Positions 1-5,124 of a stretch of 7,241 nt of DNA are shown one piece after another. The DNA is from Mariprofundaceae bacterium. GTDB lineage: Bacteria; Pseudomonadota; Zetaproteobacteria; Mariprofundales; Mariprofundaceae. A program made the translations under genes and the position numbers. Position 1 is the first letter of the stretch, and each line of letters begins with the position of its first letter. Below the pieces are notes generated by a model that was not told where the DNA came from, did no database searches, and was given only the letters and a program-made list of their open reading frames with translations. The stretch lies in assembly GCA_030950875.1 (NCBI GenBank), contig JAUZQS010000144.1, positions 1 through 7,241 on the forward strand, in the 5' to 3' direction.

Positions 1-1
1 T

Positions 2-229
2 GATTTAAGCGTGTTGATAGAGTCCAGCTTGTCAGTTGATGTGTCATTCGCCCGTTTTAGTGATGCTGCTGATATTCTAACACCGTATGCCATTGCGTTT
101 AGGTATCCTGGTGATGTGTTAGAACCCAGCGAGGAAGATGCACAAGAAGCACTGGAGCTGGCAAAAGAGTTTTTTAGCTTTGTTGATGATAAGTTATCGA
201 AGCTTGAAGAGGACGTAGAGCATGAATAA
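2..229 (+). CDS. HEPN-domain protein, C-terminal part (5' end outside window)
   Basis: The frame is open from the left edge of the window (from base 2) to TAA at 227-229, so only about the last 75 residues are visible. They read like the C-terminal half of a HEPN domain (PF05168 type): an Asp-Leu helix start, then SDAADILTPYAIAFRYPGD, where the LTPYA and RYPGD motifs are typical of the family, followed by an acidic ExAxEALxLAxEFF helix. HEPN proteins of this type often pair with a MNT nucleotidyltransferase as a toxin-antitoxin-like module; any partner would lie upstream of the window. The RxxxxH ribonuclease motif is not in the visible part, so activity cannot be judged. A GTG at 11 could be taken as a start, but the homology extends upstream of it, so I treat the gene as partial. 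Its stop overlaps the fcl stump start by 8 nt (ATGAATAA). Confidence 0.72.
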   Translation, partial: DLSVLIESSLSVDVSFARFSDAADILTPYAIAFRYPGDVLEPSEEDAQEALELAKEFFSFVDDKLSKLEEDVEHE

Positions 230-341
230 AGACACTAAAATATATGTAGCGGATTGGCGCGGCATAGTAGGTTCGGCTATTGTAGGGCAACTGAAGCAGG
301 AAGATGATATGGGTGTAAGGTTAGTGTTGATTTATGTCTAA
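222..341 (+). pseudogene. fcl: GDP-L-fucose synthase, 5' stump only (fcl/wcaG remnant)
   Basis: A 39-codon frame starts at ATG 222 and ends at TAA 339-341. It begins MNKDTKIYVADWRGIVGSAI, which matches the start of GDP-L-fucose synthases (typically KIYVAGHRGMVGSAI), the Rossmann NADP-binding loop of a roughly 310-residue enzyme. About 90% of the gene is missing, and two normally conserved loop positions (Gly-His) read Asp-Trp, so it cannot be functional. The last ten codons no longer resemble the family clearly, which suggests the deletion joint lies near 300-320. The start overlaps the HEPN stop by 8 nt and the stop overlaps the rfbB start by 8 nt, so the stump still links the two genes for translation. 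The upstream part of this locus may once have belonged to a GDP-fucose cluster; that history is inference. Confidence 0.7.
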
Positions 342-1407
342 AACTATAATGGTCACAGGAGGAGCTGGTTTTATCGGCTCAGCCGTTATACGACATTTAA
401 TTCAAAATACTGAGCATACTGTAGTTAATGTTGATAAATTGACGTATGCAGGAAACTTGGAGTCTTTGACTGATGTTGATAGTAGTTCGCGTTATCATTT
501 TGAACAGGTGGATATTTGTGATGCGGTTGAAATAAATCGAGTCCTTAAGAGTTATCAGCCTGATATTATCATGCACTTGGCAGCAGAGTCACATGTGGAT
601 CGATCCATTGATGGGCCATCTGAATTTATTCAAACCAATATTGTGGGTACATACACCTTGCTTGAAGCGGCCAAAGTTTATTGGTCAACATTAGATGTAG
701 TAAAAAAACAGCGGTTTCGTTTTCACCATGTTTCAACCGATGAAGTTTATGGTGATTTGCATGGCAGCAATGCTCTGTTTACAGAAGAAACATCGTATGA
801 CCCTAGTTCCCCCTATTCTGCCAGCAAAGCCAGTTCAGATCACTTGGTAAGAGCTTGGTATCGAACTTATGGGTTGCCAACCCTAGTGACAAACTGTTCC
901 AATAATTATGGCCCATATCACTTTCCAGAAAAGCTTATTCCACTGATGATTTTAAATGCTTTAGAGGGCAAAACGCTACCAATCTATGGTGATGGAGCGC
1001 AGATTCGTGATTGGTTATATGTCGAGGATCATGCAAGAGCTTTGGTGCATGTAGCAACTCAGGGCGTGGTGGGTGAAACATATAATATTGGTGGGCATAA
1101 TGAGAAAACCAACTTGGAAGTGGTGCATAGTATTTGTGCTCTTTTAGAAGAGTTGGCATCTGATCAGAAAAAAGGCGTCAATCAATACAGCGATTTGATT
1201 ACTTTTGTAGAGGATCGCCCAGGTCATGATTTACGTTATGCCATTGATGCGAGTAAGATTGACAGTGATTTAGGCTGGGTCCCTGAAGAAACATTTGCAA
1301 CGGGTATGCGGAAAACAGTGCAATGGTATTTGAGTCATGCATCGTGGTGGCAGCGTGTGCAAGATGGTTCTTATCAGGGTGAGCGTTTAGGGGTAGGTGA
1401 AGCATGA
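334..1407 (+). CDS. rfbB: dTDP-glucose 4,6-dehydratase
   Basis: This cytoplasmic NAD-dependent short-chain dehydrogenase converts dTDP-D-glucose to dTDP-4-dehydro-6-deoxy-D-glucose, the second step of dTDP-L-rhamnose synthesis. At 357 residues it has normal family length. Visible motifs are the GGAGFIG dinucleotide loop at 9-15, [11 protein letters not shown] at 81-91, the catalytic STDEVYG at 134-140, the YxxxK pair Y161/K165 in [23 protein letters not shown] at 190-203 and [13 protein letters not shown] at 293-305. The ATG at 334 places the glycine-rich loop correctly. It lies inside the 3' end of the fcl stump and has only a weak, distant Shine-Dalgarno (TAAGG about 14 nt upstream), so translation probably depends on coupling. 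The stop TGA overlaps the next ATG as ATGA at 1404-1407. No broken motif was seen. The synonym is rmlB. Confidence 0.97.
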   Translation: MSKTIMVTGGAGFIGSAVIRHLIQNTEHTVVNVDKLTYAGNLESLTDVDSSSRYHFEQVDICDAVEINRVLKSYQPDIIMHLAAESHVDRSIDGPSEFIQTNIVGTYTLLEAAKVYWSTLDVVKKQRFRFHHVSTDEVYGDLHGSNALFTEETSYDPSSPYSASKASSDHLVRAWYRTYGLPTLVTNCSNNYGPYHFPEKLIPLMILNALEGKTLPIYGDGAQIRDWLYVEDHARALVHVATQGVVGETYNIGGHNEKTNLEVVHSICALLEELASDQKKGVNQYSDLITFVEDRPGHDLRYAIDASKIDSDLGWVPEETFATGMRKTVQWYLSHASWWQRVQDGSYQGERLGVGEA

Positions 1408-1496
1408 AAGGGATTATTTTAGCAGGCGGCTCTGGCACACGTTTGTATCCGTTGACCAAAGCTGTGAGTAAGCAGCTTATGCCAGTGGATGACAAA

Positions 1497-1571
1497 TCGG
1501 CACGGATAGCCGATTTGGACGACTGCAGGTCGCCCTGTAGGGGTGGAGCGCAGGACGTGCGACATCACAAA
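1497..1571. mobile_element. 75-nt palindromic insertion in the rfbA fragment
   Basis: Compared with intact rfbA, exactly 25 codons are added between Lys31 and the following Pro-Met-Ile-Tyr. The bases ACAAA occur at both borders (1492-1496 and 1567-1571), as expected for a 5-bp target duplication around a roughly 70-bp element. The left end is a perfect 8-bp hairpin, AAATCGGC at 1494-1501 pairing with GCCGATTT at 1509-1516. The right part can fold with GTCGC at 1529-1533 against GCGAC at 1559-1563 and CCTG at 1534-1537 against CAGG at 1551-1554. GC is about 60%, well above its surroundings. No transposase is encoded, so it would be a non-autonomous element. I cannot name the family. Confidence 0.72.
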
Positions 1572-1603
1572 CCAATGATTTACGTAGGATTTTTACATAG
1601 TGT

Positions 1604-1608
1604 GAGGG
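1604..1608 (+). promoter_or_regulatory. Ribosome binding site of intact rfbA
   Basis: GAGGG lies 4 nt before ATG 1613. With the ATGA overlap to the upstream stump it fixes the rfbA start. The 29-nt stretch 1584-1612 that carries it has no similarity to the sequence before the first rfbA copy, so the second copy brought its own leader. Confidence 0.6.
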
Positions 1609-1612
1609 CACA

Positions 1613-2494
1613 ATGAAAGGGATTATTTTAGCAGGCGGCTCTGGAACACGTTTGTATCCGTTGACCAAAGCTGTGAGTAAGCAGCTTATGCCAGTGTATG
1701 ATAAACCGATGATTTATTACCCCTTATCAACCTTGATGTTGGCTGGTATTCGAGATATTTTACTCATATCGACACCACAAGACTTGCCGATGTTTGAACA
1801 TTTGCTAGGTGATGGTTCGCAATGGGGGATATCGATTTCGTATGCCCAGCAAGCAAGCCCCGATGGGTTGGCTCAGGCGTATCATATAGGCAAAGATTTT
1901 GTGAATGGTGATTCCTCGGCATTGATTCTAGGGGATAATATTTTTTATGGTGATGGCATGTCTGCACAACTGCGTCAGGCGGCAATGCAAAAGTCTGGTG
2001 CCAATGTTTTCGCGTATCGGGTGAATGATCCTGAGCGTTATGGTGTTGTTGAATTTGATGGGCAAGGAAGCGCTTTATCTATTGAGGAAAAGCCAGAACA
2101 CCCAAAATCAAACTATGCTATTACAGGCTTGTATTTTTATGATAAGAAAGTGGTTGATATTGCCGCTGATCTTAAACCCTCGGCTAGAGGTGAGTTGGAA
2201 ATTACCGATGTGAATCGAGTCTATTTGGAATTGGGCGAGCTTAATGTACAGCGTATGGGACGCGGTACAGCTTGGCTTGATACAGGAACGCATAATTCTC
2301 TACTTGAAGCAGCGCAATTTGTTGAGATTTTGGAGAAGCGGCAAGGCCTTAAAATAGCCTGCCCAGAAGAGATTTCTTGGCAGCAAGGTTATATTTCTGA
2401 TGAGCAGTTGCTTCAATTAGCGACACCTTTAAAAAAGAGTGGTTATGGTCAGTATTTGTTGAATTTATTACCGGGTATAAAACATGAAAATTAA
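1613..2494 (+). CDS. rfbA: Glucose-1-phosphate thymidylyltransferase
   Basis: This cytoplasmic enzyme joins glucose-1-phosphate and dTTP to give dTDP-glucose and pyrophosphate, the first and usually feedback-inhibited step towards dTDP-L-rhamnose. At 293 residues it has full family length. Visible motifs are the nucleotide-binding GGSGTRL at 8-14 with Arg13 and Lys23, [20 protein letters not shown] at 23-42, LGDN at 106-109 (metal ligand Asp108), EEKP at 158-161, ELEITD at 194-199 and WLDTGTH at 221-227 (second metal ligand Asp223). The start is set by the GAGGG site and by the length match to relatives. It is preceded by a broken copy of its own 5' end, overlapping at ATGA 1613-1616. Its stop lies 11 nt inside rfbC. 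All key residues are present, so this is the working copy. The synonym is rmlA. Confidence 0.97.
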   Translation: MKGIILAGGSGTRLYPLTKAVSKQLMPVYDKPMIYYPLSTLMLAGIRDILLISTPQDLPMFEHLLGDGSQWGISISYAQQASPDGLAQAYHIGKDFVNGDSSALILGDNIFYGDGMSAQLRQAAMQKSGANVFAYRVNDPERYGVVEFDGQGSALSIEEKPEHPKSNYAITGLYFYDKKVVDIAADLKPSARGELEITDVNRVYLELGELNVQRMGRGTAWLDTGTHNSLLEAAQFVEILEKRQGLKIACPEEISWQQGYISDEQLLQLATPLKKSGYGQYLLNLLPGIKHEN

Positions 2495-3041
2495 TCAAAC
2501 AAAATTATCAGGTCTGTTGCATATTGAGCCTAAAGTGTTTGCTGATAGCCGTGGTTTTTTTTTAGAAACTTATAATAAACAACGCTATATGGAGGCAGGC
2601 TTTCCTGATGTTGATTTTGTACAGGATAACCACTCGCGTTCATCAAAAGGAGTGTTGCGCGGGTTGCATTTTCAACGCAATCACCCGCAAGGGAAATTGG
2701 TGCAGGTTGCAACAGGTTCGGTGTTTGATGTTGCAGTTGATATTCGTGTGGGCTCACCAACGTTTGGTCAGTCGTATGGCTGTATTTTAAGTGAAGAGAA
2801 CCACCATCAACTATGGATTCCATCAGGCTTTGCACATGGTTTTTGTGTGTTATCCGAAATAGCAGATTTTTGTTATAAATGTACCGACTATTATCACCCC
2901 GATGATGAAGCTGGTCTTTTATGGAGTGATGCGGTGCTGAGTATTGATTGGCCCCTAGAATCACCTTTACTCTCTGAAAAAGATAAAATGTACGCATGTT
3001 TATCCAATATCCCGAAAAAGTTATTACCGAGTTATCAATGA
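2484..3041 (+). CDS. rfbC: dTDP-4-dehydrorhamnose 3,5-epimerase
   Basis: This cytoplasmic cupin-fold enzyme inverts C3 and C5 of dTDP-4-dehydro-6-deoxyglucose to give dTDP-4-dehydro-L-rhamnose. At 185 residues it is of usual length. The diagnostic features are [12 protein letters not shown] at 19-30, the active-site LRGLHFQ at 58-64 with catalytic His62 and Arg59, PQGKLV around Lys71, FDVAVDIR at 81-88, [10 protein letters not shown] at 111-120, Tyr131 and Asp167 of the His-Asp pair. The ATG at 2484 overlaps the end of rfbA by 11 nt. There is no good Shine-Dalgarno before it, so translational coupling to rfbA is likely. The stop TGA overlaps the rfbD ATG (ATGA at 3038-3041). No defects were seen. 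The synonym is rmlC. Confidence 0.97.
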   Translation: MKINQTKLSGLLHIEPKVFADSRGFFLETYNKQRYMEAGFPDVDFVQDNHSRSSKGVLRGLHFQRNHPQGKLVQVATGSVFDVAVDIRVGSPTFGQSYGCILSEENHHQLWIPSGFAHGFCVLSEIADFCYKCTDYYHPDDEAGLLWSDAVLSIDWPLESPLLSEKDKMYACLSNIPKKLLPSYQ

Positions 3042-3901
3042 AAGTATTGATTACAGGCTGTAAGGGGCAAATAGGGCAAGAGCTGGTGTTATTGGCACAA
3101 GAATATGGCTGTGAGGCTGTCGGGCTTGACCGAGAAACTTTTGACATTACGAACCAATCGAATGTAGAAAAAATCATTCACCATTATCAGCCGAGTGCGG
3201 TGATTAATGCTGCTGCTTATACAGCTGTGGACAAAGCTGAAAGTGATGTGGATGCAGCTTATGCAGTCAATACGACAGGTGTTGCTTACTTAGCGCAAAC
3301 ATGTGCTGATGTGGATATCCCTTTGGTTCATATTTCAACTGACTACGTGTTTGATGGCACAAAGGTTGGTGGGTACCATGAAAATGATATACCGAATCCA
3401 GTAGGTATATATGGTAAGAGTAAACTTGCTGGTGAAGAAGCTGTGAGAAAGATTTGTGAGAAGTATTATATCTTGCGCACCAGCTGGGTTTTTTCTGGGT
3501 ATGGTAATAATTTTGTTAAAACAATGCTTCGTTTGGGGGCTGAAAAAGAAGCGTTAAGTATTGTTGCTGACCAATATGGTAAACCGACCTCAGCACGAGA
3601 AATTGCCAGAGCTATTTTTGTAATGTTGAATAGCTCCAAAGAAGCATGGGGCACATACCATTTTGCACAGCCTGAAGCGGTAAGTTGGCATCAGTTTGCT
3701 GAAAGTATATTTGCCAAAGCAAGAGAGCAGGGAGCGAAGATTGATGTTTCGACGCTGCATGCGATTACAACAGCGGAGTACCCAACGGCAGCCAAACGTC
3801 CTTTAAATTCCAATCTTGATTGTACAAAGCTAGAGAAGACTTTCAATTTTAAGATCAAATCTTGGCTTGATTCCTTATCAAAAAACTTACTTGATTATTA
3901 G
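3038..3901 (+). CDS. rfbD: dTDP-4-dehydrorhamnose reductase
   Basis: This enzyme catalyses the last step of the pathway, NAD(P)H-dependent reduction to dTDP-L-rhamnose. I place the start at ATG 3038, giving 287 residues. An ATG at 2996 is in frame but adds 14 residues before the conserved MKVLITG start, and 3038 makes the ATGA overlap with rfbC. Motifs are GCKGQIG at 7-13, NAAAYTAVDKAE at 57-68, the STDYVFDG segment at 100-107, the YxxxK pair Y125/K129 in YGKSK, RTSWVF at 147-152 and RPLNSNLD at 264-271. The gene order B-A-C-D differs from the enterobacterial rfbBDAC order. It is the last gene of the polysaccharide operon within the window and is followed by a possible weak hairpin terminator. 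The synonym is rmlD. Confidence 0.96.
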   Translation: MKVLITGCKGQIGQELVLLAQEYGCEAVGLDRETFDITNQSNVEKIIHHYQPSAVINAAAYTAVDKAESDVDAAYAVNTTGVAYLAQTCADVDIPLVHISTDYVFDGTKVGGYHENDIPNPVGIYGKSKLAGEEAVRKICEKYYILRTSWVFSGYGNNFVKTMLRLGAEKEALSIVADQYGKPTSAREIARAIFVMLNSSKEAWGTYHFAQPEAVSWHQFAESIFAKAREQGAKIDVSTLHAITTAEYPTAAKRPLNSNLDCTKLEKTFNFKIKSWLDSLSKNLLDY

Positions 3902-3915
3902 GCAAGTAAAGTTTT
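3882..3915 (+). terminator. Possible weak hairpin terminator overlapping the rfbD stop
   Basis: AAAACTTACTTG at 3882-3893 can pair with CAAGTAAAGTTTT at 3903-3915 with one bulged A, around a 9-nt loop that contains the rfbD stop. The right arm ends in GTTTT. The stem is AT-rich and the T-run is short, so termination here would be weak; it may instead protect the 3' end. No better terminator is seen before the regulator remnant. Confidence 0.35.
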
Positions 3916-4203
3916 CGAGATATTCTGGGCAATGCTTGGTTGAATCGCATAAATATTGTTTGATTTACCATGTTCAATAAGTGAACATGAGCGCATTATG
4001 AGTGAAAATATTTCATTAACCTATAAAATATTCAAGTTGATTGACCATAACCCATCTATGAAGCAGCGTGAGTTTGCAGATACTTTGGGCTTAAGTTTGG
4101 GTAAGATGAATTATTGTCTTAAAGCCTTGGTTGAAAAAGGGTTTGTGAAAGCGGGTAATTTTAGAAATAGTGAAGATAGTCTTCTCATACCTATGGTTAA
4201 CAC

Positions 4204-4227
4204 CAGGGCAATCGCATTAAAAAATGT
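4204..4227 (+). repeat. Left terminal inverted repeat of the 192-bp element
   Basis: It pairs with 4374-4395. Its first two bases complete the proline codon of the LTP motif of the interrupted regulator when that gene is read in the shifted frame. Confidence 0.75.
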
Positions 4228-4244
4228 TTGTTTCATTATATTTG

Positions 4245-4262
4245 CAAGTATTTTTTACTACG
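4245..4262 (+). repeat. 18-bp direct repeat, left copy
   Basis: CAAGTATTTTTTACTACG matches CAAGTATTTTTTAATACG at 4331-4348 in 17 of 18 positions. The two copies bracket the REP-like hairpin pair exactly, as a long target duplication or duplication-type insertion would leave them. Confidence 0.6.
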
Positions 4263-4330
4263 TCTTGCCCGAATGCGTCTATCGGGCATCCATTGAACTG
4301 ATAGATTCCCGATAAAAACCTCGGGAATGA
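4263..4330. repeat. REP-like pair of hairpins inside the MITE
   Basis: Two perfect palindromes lie close together: TGCCCGA at 4266-4272 with TCGGGCA at 4282-4288 (9-nt loop), and ATTCCCGA at 4305-4312 with TCGGGAAT at 4321-4328 (8-nt loop). The ATTCCCG...CGGGAAT core resembles dispersed extragenic palindromes found in many proteobacteria, and the general pattern of Neisseria dRS3 repeats. The paired arrangement resembles a BIME. Because it lies between convergent operons it could also act as a transcription barrier, although no T-run follows directly. Confidence 0.65.
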
Positions 4331-4348
4331 CAAGTATTTTTTAATACG
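4331..4348 (+). repeat. 18-bp direct repeat, right copy
   Basis: Partner of 4245-4262 (17/18 identical). Removing one copy plus the 68-bp hairpin pair would leave a simple element of 106 bp with intact ends. Confidence 0.6.
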
Positions 4349-4373
4349 CTTTAGAATCTGGTTAAAAACCTCT

Positions 4374-4395
4374 ACATTTTAATGCGATTGCCCTG
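4374..4395 (-). repeat. Right terminal inverted repeat of the 192-bp element
   Basis: Inverse copy of 4204-4227, two bases shorter in the A-tract. The base directly after it is T4396, followed by the CTAAA that borders the next element. Confidence 0.75.
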
Positions 4396-4401
4396 TCTAA
4401 A

Positions 4402-4516
4402 CCCAAGATCCTGATTAACATGTGGCGCATGCCGCAAGGTGACTACATATTTTTCAAAAACGTCGTACAAACCAAATGATTACAACCTACATCCAACATC
4501 AATATCGGATCTTGGG
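4402..4516. mobile_element. 115-bp inverted-repeat element flanked by CTAAA
   Basis: CCCAAGATCCTGAT at 4402-4415 is mirrored by ATCGGATCTTGGG at 4504-4516, with ten perfect outer pairs and then a one-base gap. The 5-bp sequence CTAAA stands immediately outside both ends (4397-4401 and 4517-4521), which fits a target duplication. The interior codes for nothing convincing; the longest plus-strand frame is under 30 codons. Its ends differ from those of the neighbouring 192-bp element and of the rfbA insertion, so a different mobilising enzyme is likely. The spacing is too long for an intrinsic terminator. The family is unknown. Confidence 0.6.
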
Positions 4517-4539
4517 CTAAAGTCTCCGTTTAACCGACA

Positions 4540-5124
4540 TTAATGCGAAACTTCTTCCTCTTGTCTCTTTTTAACACGAATCATTTCACGATGGCGGCGA
4601 AATACATATTTTGCCAACGTATCTTCCTCTTCTTCACAGCGATAAATAAAGCGTACGCCAATAAATGGAAGACCATCGGGGGTTTTTCGCGACCAAGCAA
4701 CTTCCCCTAATAGCTCTAATACGGTCGGCGGAAAAGCTGGCAGCATCATAGTCATAAAAATAGGGTCGCCTTGACGATAACGCTCATCACTCACAAAGCT
4801 TGCCCCAGTTGTACTAAAATTCACAGCTCGCTCTTTTAGGTTACTCCGGCTCGCGTCATTGAGCATATTCACGCCAATCAAATAATTCAACTTGGCATCC
4901 AATGCTTCCATCGCATTGGCCATATCCGTGTTTAACTTGCCACGTAGGTCATTGGAAAAAACATCACTGCCCACCATATCGCGTAACATTGAACTTTGAC
5001 GAGAGCGAATACCTACATTATTTTTGCGCACTTCAAATTCTTCTGTTGATAACGGCGTATCATTCATGGGAATAATATCATCCACACGAAAATCTTGGCG
5101 GCGGTTATTAGCATCTTCAGACAT
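4540..5124 (-). CDS. PilZ-domain protein with a long helical insert (c-di-GMP receptor candidate)
   Basis: At 194 residues this reads as an atypical PilZ protein. The N-terminus has RRQDFRVDDIIPM at 8-20, whose RxxxR (R9/R13) matches the c-di-GMP-binding arginines. The second PilZ signature, [DN]xSxxG, appears as NFSTTG at 102-107. In canonical PilZ domains the two are about 20-30 residues apart; here some 90 residues separate them, largely helical by composition (about 28-95). The strands following, such as FMTMMLP, LELLGEVAWS and LPFIGVRFIY, fit the PilZ barrel. The C-terminus is highly charged. It is probably a cytoplasmic effector. The ATG is fixed by AGGAG 6 nt upstream and by an 8-nt overlap with the HD-GYP gene, so the two are co-translated. 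Its output is not predictable from sequence. Confidence 0.8.
   Translation of the reverse strand: MSEDANNRRQDFRVDDIIPMNDTPLSTEEFEVRKNNVGIRSRQSSMLRDMVGSDVFSNDLRGKLNTDMANAMEALDAKLNYLIGVNMLNDASRSNLKERAVNFSTTGASFVSDERYRQGDPIFMTMMLPAFPPTVLELLGEVAWSRKTPDGLPFIGVRFIYRCEEEEDTLAKYVFRRHREMIRVKKRQEEEVSH

Larger units (their letters stand above)
1404..1616 (+). pseudogene. rfbA': 5' fragment of rfbA carrying an in-frame palindromic insertion
   Basis: The first 31 codons (1404-1496) match the start of the intact rfbA at 1613-1705 with three base differences in 93. A 75-nt GC-rich segment follows (1497-1571) without breaking the frame, then 12 nt of rfbA homology resume (1572-1583, PMIY). After that the sequence is unrelated and ends at TGA 1614-1616. 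The product would be 70 residues. It keeps the nucleotide-binding GGSGTRL loop but lacks the LGDN, ELEITD and WLDTGTH regions, so it cannot be an active thymidylyltransferase. Both ends are ATGA overlaps, with rfbB before and the complete rfbA after. It is therefore a translated spacer at least. Whether the peptide has a role is unknown; a decayed duplicate is the simplest reading. Confidence 0.85.
3998..4315 (+). pseudogene. EPS-associated MarR-type regulator, frameshifted and truncated by a MITE
   Basis: From ATG 3998 the frame reads MSENISLTYKIFKLIDHNPS and then QREFADTLGLSLGKMNYC at about residues 23-40, LKALVEKGFVKAGNFRNS. This is the winged-helix start of the small MarR-like regulators often found beside exopolysaccharide genes, where QRELAxxLGxSxGKxNYCLxALxxKG is characteristic. 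In those proteins NFRNS is followed by roughly KNKLxYxYLLTPxG. Here the same sense (SYLWLTP) appears only in the next frame, at 4185-4205, which suggests an extra base (or loss of two) near 4181-4184. Beyond 4203 all codons come from the inserted element, so the open frame to TAA 4313-4315 has a foreign tail. An upstream TTG at 3956 is an alternative start, but the family starts near 3998. The DNA-binding part could still be made. Confidence 0.72.
4204..4395. mobile_element. 192-bp MITE-like element with terminal inverted repeats
   Basis: CAGGGCAATCGCATT followed by an A-tract and TGT at 4204-4227 is repeated in inverse orientation at 4374-4395. The match is perfect except that the A-tract has six bases on the left and four on the right. 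The interior has no transposase and only short frames, so this would be a non-autonomous element mobilised in trans. The termini recall ends I associate with some IS4-family elements, but I could not check this. No clear target duplication flanks it. It interrupts the regulator gene on its left and carries an internal REP-like pair (4263-4330) between near-identical 18-bp repeats, so it looks composite. Confidence 0.75.

Noticed and set aside
230..333. JUMPstart/ops-type antitermination site before the polysaccharide genes
   Set aside because: No GGCGGTAG core is present, and the true operon start lies outside the window.
1567..1582. Similarity of ACAAACCAATGATTTA to a stretch near 4467 in the 115-bp element
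   Set aside because: The match is short and gapped, and the first copy is explained by rfbA homology; probably chance.
2996..3037. Earlier in-frame ATG for rfbD
   Set aside because: The extra 14 residues lie inside rfbC and are absent from the family; MKVLITG at 3038 with the ATGA overlap is the better start.
2530..3177. 215-residue minus-strand open frame opposite rfbC and rfbD
   Set aside because: It lies antisense to two clearly conserved genes, has no recognisable motif and a histidine- and serine-rich shadow composition.
3902..3997. Promoter for the regulator remnant
   Set aside because: TAAATA at 3950-3955 resembles a -10 box, but no -35 hexamer stands at a suitable distance.
4402..4516. 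Integron attC site or rho-independent terminator
   Set aside because: The ends lack the RYYYAAC/GTTRRRY core of attC, and the arms are about 90 bp apart with no T-run, too far for a terminator hairpin.
4316..4539. Search for the missing 3' part of the MarR-type regulator or another gene
   Set aside because: Frames here are short (the best is 27 codons after 4395) and show no match to the expected C-terminal helix of the regulator; the space is accounted for by the two repeat elements.
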